From the NCBI GenBank assembly GCA_019843655.1, contig JACDQD010000005.1, positions 6,413,575-6,477,574 on the forward strand: DNA of 64,000 bases, written 5' to 3'. This document shows, one piece after another, positions 47,401 to 59,400 of this stretch. This DNA comes from Lethocerus indicus (lineage: Eukaryota; Arthropoda; Insecta; Hemiptera; Belostomatidae). Position numbers and translations under genes: made by a program. Position 1 is the stretch's first letter. The number at the start of each line of letters is the position of its first letter. Under the pieces are notes generated by a model. The model saw only the letters and a list, made by a program, of their open reading frames with translations. It did not search any database and was not told the origin of the DNA.

Positions 47401-48700
47401 GGTAACGGCCCACTTGATGTCCCGTATCAAGTTCATCGCATTAACTGTTGATACGTAAATTAAACAATATCGCCGGTGAGTTAAAAGGTTTTTCAGCCGG
47501 CTACAGATTTTCCGGCGGTAATTCTGCGGATTCGTCGGTCCGGGACGCGTTTACGATTTGCGTTAAAGGCGCCCGTAACAGAAGAGTATATGACGGGGGG
47601 TGTTGTTTTTCAACGCGCCCGTTTACGCGTCATTTTGACTGTAGTTGGCAACACCCAACTCTTTTATTGGGGCGTTAAAAGGAAAGCGTAAGCTCTCGCG
47701 TGGGGGGAAGGTTGGGTCTGACTCTGCGCTCGAAGCTGTCGTAACGTCCTCCAGTGCGTAAACAACCCCCACACGCCCCCCCCCCCCACCACCGTAACCG
47801 AGTTAACTGCCGTAAGAATTGCGCTTCGTCTTCCGGTTCCCTGTATCAAAACCAGAGTTTACTTTATTTCAGCCGTCTAATTAGGTATCGCACAACGATC
47901 CCAGGTATTTTATGACTTTAAAAACCGCATAAGGAAATACCAATGCTATCATATAAAATCGGCCTAAAAAGCGCTCTGTTATATTAGATAATACCTAAAT
48001 TCATTAAAAATATGAATTCTTATTTATATTCCGCTAACGGACCAATCCAAATGGAATTACTCCTTTAAGGTTGGTATCACCATTTTTCAATTGACGTGAT
48101 GAATCTTAACGTCATCATCGGTGGCATACAAACGGTAATAATATAACGTGGAACCGATGATACAAAGTATTATTTCTTGTAAATTATTATACGTATAAAT
48201 CGCGTGCACGTGATTCATGTGAAACGATGAGGCCGAAGAATATGAAATGTGGAATATCCGGTCATTGAGTTCCCCAATTATTACATAAAGGTTAATTATA
48301 GATTAAATTAAGATTAAATTGGGCCTCGTTCTTGTTTTCGGTACTTGAGCGGGAAACCCGGTCTTAAAAAGTGTTACTGTCTAACCGAGGATTTATATCG
48401 TCGCCAGTTATAGTTTGTGCAAAAAATGCTGCATTTTATTACTTCAATATTCTTAACCCCTAACGATCATTTCTTATTTGGAGCTTTAAAAAATTGTTAA
48501 CGGGCGTATTATTCTATTGTAGCTTGTTATTATTGTTGATATGAATGTTGCCATCATCACTGAAGCCCAGCTACTGTGCAATGATGTTAACGGACGTCGC
48601 ATTTCCATATTTTTTCCTTGTCCGGTCGATTTGTATTACAGCGCTCGGCCAGCGCAACTATGAACTGAAATCAGTAGTTGACAATAGAGTTTATAGTTTT
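44428..48700. other. Non-coding stretch with GGGA-rich repeats
   Basis: No gene supported. GGGA/GGAGGGA-rich simple sequence at 46655-46818 produces long Pro-Ser frames on the minus strand that are artefacts of the repeat. A 12-base poly-C run lies at 47776-47787. Confidence 0.5.
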
Positions 48701-48925
48701 AAAATACCTATTTTGTGGTCGGCGCGAGGTTGGAATACCGTAAATTTCGTGTGTTTCTGCCACCTCTCGCTGGTTTGTGGTCTTTTGCTAGACAGGTTTC
48801 GGCTTGTCGCCACCTTCAGTAAGCGGTGTTAGTCACTTATGGCACTTTGGATGTTTGGGCATCACTGCAGTGAGGATGCCGGTCTAGCAAAAGACCAAAC
48901 CAGCGAAGGGAGACAGAAACAATAG
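48701..48925 (+). mobile_element. Family Q hairpin element (copy Q4)
   Basis: Both arms are present: TTTCTGCCACCTCTCGCTGG near 48756 and the inverse CCAAACCAGCGAAGGGAGAC near 48894, with a core related to that of Q1 and Q2. The outer left end TTTTGTGGTCGGCG is also kept. Confidence 0.7.
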
Positions 48926-51900
48926 AATTTATAATTGTTTTACGTGCAGAATCGGATTTGTGTGCCAATCGCAACAGTCCAGCAGTTAGAGCTCAATGTA
49001 TACTTTTCAAATATAGAAAAATTTGTGCATATTTTTTATTTATTTTACAATCAAGCTTTGTAAAACATGGCGAACGTTTTTACGCTTCAATTAAAACGGG
49101 TTTGTCAGGTAGATAGGGCGGTAGTAAACTTTAATATTTTTAACCGTGACCGAAACTCCTCCCCTACCCGCCGCCGCCCCAACCCCTGTCTGTATATTTT
49201 ACCGTATAAAAGTTTCTAAATATACTTTGGGTTCGGTGCCGGCCAGACTGCTGCCGCCCCCGGTCCTCGGTGTGCAATAAATTCCGTTCGGTTATCCGGG
49301 AATTGGACCCCGTAACGCCACCGCTCCCGCCCGCCCCCAACTCAGAACCAACAATTTGCCGGGGGCGGCGGCGCTTTCCCTGTTTTGAATTTTTCAACAT
49401 TTATAAATTTCCGCGCGACCCCCCCCACCCTCGACGCTCGAAATTCTCTTGGGCCCCCCGCCCAGTTACACGTATTCCTCCTGCATTCGTCCAACCCCCC
49501 TCACCCTTCCTCTTTCCGGGTACGCAGGATTCGGTATGTACGCCCGCAGTTGAAATATCCTTCAAGGCGTATCCTGCGCTATCGGCGGACGCGATCGGAA
49601 TAGTAATTCGCGTCGGGAGGTCCTTCCAACCCCCTCACCAACATAGTGCCGGGTAAGATCCCAGCGAAGGGAGTCGCTAGTTTTTCGGCATAATCGCGGA
49701 CGCTTTCTAGGTACGAGGCCAGCCGAAGTACGAAAGACAGTGATTGGACAGTTTCGATTTTTTTTTATAAACCGGTTTGGAAACAGGATACGTTGAGAAT
49801 AACGACGCTGAACAGGAAAGAACCGCGATCGTTTAGGTTATTTTTTCTTTAATTCTAGTTTCAAGCGTTACTTCTCATCCACCGTTCAATCGAAGATACT
49901 TGAGGCCAAGTCATGAGAGTTGAAGTAAATAGGACTTAAATAAAGGATTAAGTCATTGTCCTTAATTTAATTCTCCTGCGTGCTGTCTTCAACAGGTCTA
50001 TTTAGCAGAGGAAGCAGATAAAACTATTTAGGGCCCATGTTTTCTGATTGAATATTAAACTTTTTTAACAAAAGTACTTACGATTTCTTTACTGGGAAGT
50101 TTTCAAAGCCTCGCTGAGCACCAAGCAAATCGCTCGGTATTAATTATTATTGTACAACATGTCGGTTATATTTTAATCCTTGTCAGGAATTGAATGGACA
50201 TATTTGCAATGTCTATTGCGGGCGAGGGTTCGCGTCGAGCCGTATATCGGTTAGTGCCACCGGCCCAATAATAAACCGGAGATTTGGGCCCGGGCTTGTA
50301 TTCGGTTATGAAGACTAACTCGTATCGGGGCGCAAATTACGCGGCCCCAATATTACACAGCGGAAACGTCGGCCCCGGCCTGCGTGTGCGTCCGTACGCC
50401 AAACAGTAGCACGCATTCAATTCGATGATGTAACAATGAGTAAACCGAAGTGGGGCATTTACACCGGGCCGTAAATAAACTACCGGTTCCGACGTTGGAA
50501 TCCTGTAATCTAATAGGGCGGATACACAGCGGGCTAGTTTAGTTAGCCCGCCTCCCCCTCCCCTCACCGACCGGTCCTTTGATCAACCAATATTGCAATT
50601 GCTAATGGGCGGCGTAGATTTCAAAAACGACACGAAATGACGTGCCCCCGCATGCCTCTACCTTACAGCCCGCGTTCAGAATTTTAATGCCTTAAAAGAA
50701 GGTCGGTACCGATGCCCGCGACCAATTAATGCCGCATGCCGCACTAAGTGCACAATTTAAGTGCGGTGAAACTATGTCCGCTATTTTATTCAACCGCGAG
50801 GAAAACAGAAATGAGCTCCACCTCAATGCGATGCTTTTTACCCTGTAACACTGTCGGCCCATACTAGCTGTGCAATTCTCTTTCAGATGTTCAAACTTGT
50901 AAAAGAATTGAGTGAATGGGCTACGGAATGGCATTTAATACACTGCAGAGAGTGAATGACTGAGAGAGGAAGTGTTTTCGAGGGACCTGTGGTAATATTA
51001 TTTCTATAATTCATAACGTCGGGAAATCTGTGTCGTATAAGATGCGGCCGGGGTCCGACCCGTCTCGGAAAAGGAAACAGAGCGCTTATAAGTGTTACGT
51101 ATATGAAAATATTTTGATTTCCTCGGTGTTCTAGTGGTCAGGGGGGGCGGCAGGTCGGAGCTGAGCGGGGGTTACCCCTGGGGCGGTTTAGCCGAGGAGC
51201 GGCCCCCGCCGCCCCCGCAAACAGTGTCTGAATAATGCAATAAAGAGTGGCGGGCCCGCGAGAGAAGAGAGCCGGTTAAAACGGTAAATAAATAATGGCT
51301 GTTTGTTTTAGCGTGGCTCACTCCGCCGGCAAGGCTCAAAGTCAACACTGTTTTACCCGACCGGCGAGTCGCCTGTTAATTAATTGCCGGATATTATGTT
51401 AACGTTAAACCCCCCTGCCCCCCCCCATCCAGCCAGACCGTTACCGATTAGCAGGAGCAAGCCCTAAAGTGAAACGGAACTTTGCCGAAATATTTAAGCC
51501 GCTCATAAACGCCGGCTGGAGGGTGGGTCCCTCCCCATCTTCGTGTCCCCAATGCCAAATTCATGGCCGTCAAATGGGCGACCGCAGTCCCCCCATTATC
51601 AATCGAATCACAACGCGTAACCGACCCATAAATAATAAGTTTCCAGTTTTGACAGAGAATTTTTTTATTTGGGTGGAATATATTTTACGGTGATTATCAA
51701 TTAGTTAGGCATATATGCCGATAGAACGCGCTAGTACTTTAGGTACAAAAAATTTAGTTTCAGTTTATGAAGAAACATATGAAGAAGCACGTTTTGTTGC
51801 TAATGCCGGAAATCGGATCACGAACCGAGAAGTTAACGAGCGACGGATATTTCTAGTAATTTTTCAGGCAATGTAATTCAATTGTAGATTGTAATTTGTG

Positions 51901-54900
51901 CTCAAAAGTTGCCGGGGAATTAATAAGAAGGCCTCATAATAAGGGCGGCGAGTCGGGTCGGTCCCGGTCGTTCACGGTTCCTTGTCGGACTTAATAACGT
52001 TTTAATTGATAGGACGATTCCGCCCCACCGCCGGCAGAGGCAGACCACCTCGGGGCTGTTAATTTTACGACATAAAGCAATTATAATTAGCTCATTAACC
52101 GCTGGTAAAATGCAATTTGTCCGGCGGTCACAGTGGGCTCGCTCCGAGGTTTAACGAACTTTTAATACTCGGCAGAGTCCCATAGCTAGAACGGACTAAC
52201 ACCGGCCCCCCTTCGCCACCTCCTAAATATTAATAGGACAGAGACGGGCGTCGGTTAATTGTTTTAAGCCGGTAAATTAGTGACACTCGGTTGAATCACA
52301 ACAGTTAAGCATTTTACTTCTTGATGACTGGCCGGCTTAAATGTTTGTTTCCAACAGCAGCCGAGAAATTTATTCTCTCCTCTGAATACCGTATTCTTTA
52401 AGAACTATAAGAGGGTTGAAAATATAACAATTCTTGCGTTTTTAATGACTAATTTCGTACTATAATAGACTGGTTTTGATTCGTTAGTATCGTCAGTAGC
52501 CATCAGTCAATTAGTTATACTAAATAAAGTTGAAAAAACTACCATTGTTTCATCATAATTTCGTTTAAGTTCTGAGAAGGTAGATGATTTACTTCAACTC
52601 ATACAGTTTATGGAGTTTTGCGTGGGTGAATCCTGAATTTTGTTCTTCCTAGGATTGACTGCATTAGTCTTGACAGCAGAATTTAATAATAATTGACAAT
52701 AATTTAAGTAAAAGATCGACGATAAGCTCTTCCAAGTGGTATTATTGCACATCGATGTTATTTTGCTCGAATTTATTAAAGAATCTCTTGGTGGGCATTT
52801 TTTTATCCTAAACCTAGTGCACCTTTCAGATGGCTTCCAAGTAAAAGTGGGCCGTAGCGCGCAACGCGGAGGCCTTCCTCTTATTCACCGGAGGAGCCAT
52901 TCAGCGGGTCTCTAAATATGAACGCTCATCCCTGTGCATCTGACGTCCATTCTTTCGGCGGCGGCCGCGTAAAAGAGGGAGCCGCAATAAAAGGTGGAGG
53001 GAGGAGGGGAGCGAGCGCCCGTCCGCGTGCGAGTCACTGAGAGCAAGTTAAGCCTAATTTATTTGTTGGGTTCCTATCGGGCGACTTATTTAGTGCAGCT
53101 TTGGCCGAGACAGAGACAGCCCTTTCGGAGGTGGCCCAGTGTGCCGGTGGGAGGGGGGGTGGGTTATGGGGCGTAGAGAGGGAGAGAGAGAGGGTGGAAG
53201 AGAGATACAGAGGTGGGAGGGACGGGCATAGGGTGGGAGGGGGGCGAGTGAGGTCACGCAAACCAGCTTTACCCTGAGCAATTGCTCCGAAGCTCGGACA
53301 TTAATTAGAGAGAGCCACAAGATAAACTTTGGTGGCGTTGCCCGACCCCCGTCCCCACCGCTCCGCCCCTCGCCATCTAGTTTATTAGGGAATAATAGGT
53401 GTGGTCCACCCCCCGGCGGGGACCAAACAACCCTCCGTCCACGACAACTAGGGTTTATGATTATCGGCAACTATTCATCAAACACAGGCCTCAATAGTCC
53501 CGACCCCTTAATGATTCTTAAGGCAAATTGACTAACTATATTTTTTAAAAAGTTCATCTCATAATATATTTTAGACAGGTACAAGCTGTGAGCTATATAA
53601 ATTGACCGTTGGTCTTTGGGGCATCATCTGACTACTTAGGCATTTTTATAAATTCTGAAAATCTAGTGTTCATTTCTTTGGAAAAACAGCGCCTTAACTG
53701 GGTCTTAACTACTCGAAAAAATATTTAGACGGATACAAAGTTTTTAGACGCACTATAATTTATTCCTCTCTGTAAGACAGTATCAGGTTTGAAAGTAGAA
53801 ATACATAAAAAAAAGTATCCATACCGCGCCGACAACTTCGTTTTATGATAATCCGTAAACGGGTCATAAAAGAGCCTGGGAGAGTATTGAGTTTCTGATT
53901 TAGTTTCGTGTCCCGAATACAGCAAGTTACACTGCCATATACAGCTAATTATCCTGTTATTAAACGTAACTACTGGTGAGTGGCTCAAGGTGGATGGACC
54001 CCACACACTCTTTCTTTCTAAAGACCGTGAGTTTCTATTATAGTACAAAGCGCAGATGTAAAAGTATGCCTCTAATAAGAATAATATAAGAATAAGAATA
54101 ATAATATAATTTAATTAATTCTGTACGAAATACAAACGGAGAGAGAGAGAGAGGAAGAGGCAGATAAGGAAGCATGTTTTCGTATGAAAAGGAGTAGAGT
54201 AGTTTAGATTAAGACGCGGTGGGCATATTGTTGCAGTAAATTACTTAGTAGTTGGCGCTTCAAACTTTGTTTGGCGCTCTGGCAAAACTAGACGGCATTT
54301 ATCTCCATTTTATGTTACAGTTTAGCGCCCGCCCTAATGTACCTGTCTCTATTTCGGCTAATAGGCTATTTACAGCTGCGCCCCGCCCCCCTCTTCCACA
54401 AATACACCGCTCCGGAGTTGCTTTATTCTACTAAGCTCGAAAATTTCCCGCCGCCGAAACTATGTGGGACAGCCCGATTTCAATTCGAAAACGATAGCTC
54501 CATAATAAATACTATAATTGGATTAATAATAAAATTCTAAATTAGACCCGACTTGTGTAGATAGTGATGAAATTGACGGTGAAATCATCCCCCCAAAAAA
54601 TAATGACCCAAACGATTGGCTAAATTGAACAATATATAGACAATTTTTGATGATATTTTTACATTTGTTAAATAGGGCTCTGTAGAGTGTCAGATTATTA
54701 TTGTAACGCGGTATTGATATCGATCATTTTTATTAATGTTTTACCAGGCGGTGGACACACGTTTGGTGGTTTAATTATTGTTAATCGTTCACGCGCCGTC
54801 ATTCAAAACTGTTCCCAATATTTGAATAGCCTTTTGGACGCTGGGAGTTCTCAGAAGTTTTTCTTCTCGAAGAAATGTCGCTCAGTTTGGGCTTCTTGGT

Positions 54901-55276
54901 GTATTTTTCGGCGCTGGAGTTTAAACTCCGTGTCGGGCCTTAATCTCTTCCGCGTCGGGCTCCAGTGACAGCAGATTCTGTACAAACCGGGCCCGTAAAA
55001 CTGTAGACCGTTTGATAAGTGAATAAGAAGGCAACGACACATCGCACCGCCACCCCCCCCCCCCGCGTCATAATATCCCTCGGGGAGCGATAAAACAAAT
55101 ACCGCCCGGGGTGAAAGAGTTTTACGATTGGTGGTATAACACCGCCTTATAGTCCGCCCTGTACTTTTCACGCCTTCTTTTCTCCTTCGACCCCCCTCTC
55201 TCTCTCCTCCCTCCCTCTCTCTCTCTCCCTCTCACTCCTCTGGGCTCCCTTTCTTTAGCCCCGAAGCCGCTGACAA
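48926..55276. other. Non-coding stretch
   Basis: No gene supported. It alternates AT-rich DNA with many TAATTA-like and TTAAT motifs (for example 51230-52320) and GC-rich patches. It holds a 12-base poly-C run at 55063-55074 and a CT-rich tract at 55195-55232. Confidence 0.45.
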
Positions 55277-55340
55277 TAATGTCGGCTCAATTTATCGCCA
55301 TAAAAGGGCTTAGTTTTTCTGTTTATGGCTGGGGGCCAGC
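55277..55340 (+). repeat. Duplicated 64-bp block, copy 1 (possible regulatory element)
   Basis: TAATGTCG, CAATTTAT, GCCATAAAAGGG and TTTATGGC occur in the same order and spacing as at 56136-56200. It contains CCATAAA and, 20 bp on, TTTATGG in inverse orientation, which resemble Caudal/Abdominal-B-type homeodomain sites. A regulatory role is inferred. Confidence 0.55.
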
Positions 55341-56135
55341 GCCACTAGCGAGGCCTTTTTTCTCTCTCCCCATCGGTGGGTTGAAGGGGCTGGGGAGCCG
55401 CTCCCGCAATTTGTATCCCGCACTCTCCTATTACTAGACTCTATAGCTCTTCTCTTCCAGAGAAACTAATGGGACCCACTAACTCTGATATCGGCTTATT
55501 TCCAACTGGTCCTAAGACCGTACACGATCATTATCATTTTTATTCTCCGGCATTATCGTAAATTATTGCTTACAGTGGAAAAAAAGAACATTATTTTCCG
55601 CCTTCCTCCCCCCTCGAGGATTCTAGACGTACATCGCTTCACCCATCGATGCAAAACATAATAATTTTATTTAAGATACCTACTTGCAGGCACGCAATAT
55701 AAAAAAACGTCATTGTACGTATAAAGGTTGATTGTAAAACAAATAAATTTGGCAGTAGTATTCCGTCAAATGTCAATTGTTGGAGAAGCATTCTGTTTGG
55801 CGAGAAGCCAAAATTCTTTCCATTCCAGGCCAACTATCGACACTCTATACTATACTGTCCGCGATACAAATAAATAGTATTATTTATAGTATATATTTGC
55901 GAGCCTATTTATAGCGAATTCTGTATATTCCATTGTAAATGTCGAAATTTTAGTTTATAGCTCCTTTATCGAAAATTTTATTGTGCGCAATGGACCGAGA
56001 TTTTAATGATTTTAGGGCGCCGTCGCCCCCTGATTTTGGGCCACCGAAAATTATTTAACCAGAGAAGAAAAGACGCCGTTATAATTTGTCCAAGTTGGTG
56101 GAGGGTCGGTGGAAACATTGTCGGAAGCGTGCTCA

Positions 56136-56200
56136 TTAATGTCGTCCCAATTTATGGCCATAAAAGGGGTTAGCTTTTCTCTTTATGGCACAGAGCCAGA
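56136..56200 (+). repeat. Duplicated 64-bp block, copy 2 (possible regulatory element)
   Basis: About 80 percent identical to 55277-55340. Here the first site is a perfect palindrome, TTTATGGCCATAAA, followed by TTTATGGC. Confidence 0.55.
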
Positions 56201-57787
56201 ACGGCTCGCCCGAGATTTCGCCCGAAGATCTTGTAATTTCTTTCTCCCCGTCGTCTATTAGTGGATTAGTCAGTCGCTTTGCCCAATAGCCTCGTTCTAC
56301 ATAGACGCGGTCTTGTTTTTTATTTTTTTTCACTGAGAGAATTATAGCTCAATTAATATGCCAATTTCCAATTCCCGGCCGTTTATGAAAATCGGCGCAG
56401 TATCTACTTTTTTTAGGATCGAATACGATTCAAAGATAATTTATAATAACCAATATTTTTCAAATTTTAAACAGAATTTATCGATATAACCCATTTTTTT
56501 TAAATTAACCTTTTTCACTCGCGCTGTCGTATAATCGACCGACCATTCGTCCTATATTCCCAGTTATTTTCTGGGTTACACATATTTCTTGTCTGTTTTT
56601 GACACAGTGCGGGGAATATATACAACTCCCTACCAATTATTCTGCGAGGTAGAAGAGTGAAAAGAATTGTTCGAAAATATGGAGATATTAAAAAGGTGCG
56701 TAATTACATTATTAACGAAAAAATGAACCCCTAAGCCACTTTTTAATTATCTTTTAACGAGAGTTTTGTGTAGTTGGGGGTTGGTCGGGGGATTACTTTC
56801 TTACCCTTGACAGTCGGGGATAATTTTATCAAAAAATATAACAATTAATACGTAATTTTTTTGGACGTAATTATTTTCCTCCACCGAAATGTTCCAAGTT
56901 AAACAATAAACGAGCATTCCAAACATATTTCAAAGGCGCCCAATTATCGCGTAATTTATTTTGAATTATTTAGACAAATACCAACCGGGGATTATTTCGC
57001 TCGAACGGAGGCCCGTGCTAATATAATAATTCAGCGCCTGTAAATAATACGGGATGTTATAATATTTATTTTAGCACCATCTATTATCGATAATTCGACG
57101 CCTATACTCAATTAACGTCTCGACGTACGCCGTTTTTATCCACCGGCGGGCCATTAATCAAAAGAAAAGGCTCGATTAACGGGGACGTTTGCGCGCCAAG
57201 CTGCAGTTGCAGCCTCTCGGGCACGGCTTCCGCATGCAATTACCGATGTTCCCGCCGTACATTCCGGTCTAATTATTTTCGACTAATCTCCTTACAATTG
57301 GATCTTTAATCCCGTCCTCCTGGAACGCGGCCCCCAGGAGAACGAAAAGACGTCGCCGTCCTCTCCGATTGGCTTCGGCCTAGTCCTTTCTAAACGTCTT
57401 TTCATTACACCTCCTCGGCCAAGGTGAACGCCCTCCTCTGCACTTGCCGGCCGTACACAACAGAATGACTTTCAGTTGGGTAAATTCATTCCTGAAAATC
57501 GGCAGCGTTAAGAAATTTCGATTTGTAAAACGCATTTCAATTTTTGAATCTGGATTGAAATGATGATCTCGGGAGATAATTGTATTTTTTTTATCTCAGT
57601 TTCAGTTTAATTATTGGTAAATTTCATTTCTAATACAACACAACTGCAATTGTAAAATATAATATTAATAAAAAATAGATTCTGGTTGAAATTAATTCAT
57701 ATATTTGAAAAAATTAAATGTGTACAAAATTAAATTATTTTTTAAAGTTGAGTAATACCAAGGAATAAAATTATGAATTTTTTAATT
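56201..57787. other. Non-coding stretch
   Basis: AT-rich DNA with a GC-rich segment at 57120-57440 that includes a 7-bp stem CTCCTGG/CCAGGAG near 57323-57346. No gene recognised. Confidence 0.45.
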
Positions 57788-58025
57788 TTAACCCCCTATG
57801 GCCCGAATTTTGATTTTAAATAAAAAAAAATGGGGGAACAGAAAAATCAGTAATTATAAAGCTATATGTGCAAATGAAATAAACTTGATATTGATATTGG
57901 TTGTCTTGACAACGTTACAGGATTAAGATTTATGCGCCGTCTCACGAAAAAAGCTATAATTATTTGGTTAAATCTCGATAAATTGAAATGTGAACTGAAA
58001 GTTACACGGGCCCATAGAGGGTTAA
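57788..58025 (+). mobile_element. TTAA-flanked miniature element (copy P4)
   Basis: A 238-bp copy flanked by TTAA; the left end is CCCCCTATGGCCC (slightly diverged) and the right end GGCCCATAGAGGG. A small GATATT duplication is present internally. Confidence 0.82.
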
Positions 58026-58125
58026 ATGTAGGATTTATGCGGATATTTTGCCCAAAATGCGGTCGAAGACATTTTGAATGGTAAAGCGTGATTTCGTTAG
58101 ACATTAATTTGTTTTTATATTTTTT

Positions 58126-58235
58126 TTTTACTCAAGGTCAATTTCGATGTCCGTTTTAGTAATGGCCTTAAGAGTCCAAATTTTCTGTTTAAGTCGATTC
58201 TTTTGAGTCGGGATTTTATATTTGTGGCTTGAACA
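58126..58235 (-). mobile_element. Jockey-like retrotransposon relic
   Basis: The minus strand reads RLKRIDLNRKFGLLRPLLKR followed by TSKLTL, nearly identical to the corresponding part of the 4403-4800 copy (RLKRTDLNRKFGLLRPLLKR). It is a short piece about 100 bp from element P4. Confidence 0.75.
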
Positions 58236-58749
58236 TCTTCGGCGTTACCAACTTCTCATCCATTCTTCGCGGAGTGTAACTAAAAAATTTCCTCTCGAAT
58301 ATATTGAATTGCACCGGATTTTTATTGGGACCGGGCTATCCTCCGAACCGAATTAACTCGGGACTGAAAAGTTTCGCCTTTCAGATACGAATTAAACAGA
58401 CCGGCGGGCCAACAAAACAAACGAGGAATGTTGCATTAACCCTACATTTCGGGGTGTCCAGCCGGCAGGTAAATCCCGTTAATTGCTCACGGCAATCCGG
58501 GGGATTAAACTCACGGTTGGGAAATGCGTCCGCGGCCGGTTCGGGTTGGCGGGGGCGGGGGAGAATTGGGAGGCAACAATAATAAAAATCAGACCGAACG
58601 GGATAAAAGTGCGTCGTTGTTTTTGTTGTTTGTTGTCCGCTGGGAGCGCTTATCGCCCGTAGCCGTTCGCTAACGAATCGAGTTAGCTCTCCCGGATTTC
58701 AGAACTGATCCCGCCGACATCTAAAGAAATATATATACCTACCGAGAGA

Positions 58750-58925
58750 TTTTCTCTCGCTTACCATCTCCTAAACGTTACGGCTTCTCGCCATTTTCAG
58801 TACTCGTGTATCATTCGTATATATCGTGGCTATTGAATCGGGTAATTTTACGTAATGGGCTAGTTTTTGAGTAACATCGGGGGCCTTCTGATGTCTATTG
58901 GTAGACCGGTTTCGGCATACCACCA
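58750..58925 (+). repeat. Possible strongly diverged family Q relic
   Basis: TTTTCTCTCGCTTACC and CGGCTTCTCGCCATTTTCAG resemble the arm and core of Q1, and TAGACCGGTTTCGGC follows at about 58902. The order is disturbed, so the assignment is tentative. Confidence 0.35.
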
Positions 58926-59032
58926 ACCCCTTACCCGGAACACTTTTTCCTCTACAATTCTGAATACAGAAATACCAAAAGATCTTGCTATGTATTCACT
59001 TACTTGTTAAACAATTCCCTTATGATTTTATG

Positions 59033-59400
59033 TTAACCCTCTATGGCCCGAATTTTTATTTTAAATCCAAGATTTAAGATCCACAATAATTAAACCACAA
59101 AACGCGTGTAAAACCTGGTAAAACGTTAATAAAAATGAAGGATATCAATACCGCGTCACAATAATAATCTGATATTTAACCCTCTATGGGCTGAATTTTT
59201 ATTTTAAATCCAAAAAAAAATTGGGGGAACGAAAAATCAGCGATTATGAACTATATGCGAATGAAAAAAATTGATATTGATATTAGTTGTCTCGACAACG
59301 TTATAGGATTAAGATTTATGCGCCATCTCACTAAAAAAGCTATAATTATTTGGTAAAATCTCGATAAATTGAAACCTAACCTGAAATTTACACGGGTTCA
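59033..59400 (+). mobile_element. Two truncated TTAA-element copies in tandem (P5a, P5b)
   Basis: A 5' stub starting TTAACCCTCTATGGCCCG ends after about 40 bp. About 105 bp later a second copy starts at 59176 (TTAACCCTCTATGGGCTG) and runs to about 59400, where the right end is lost (ACACGGGTTCAGG instead of ACACGGGCCCATAG). Confidence 0.7.
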
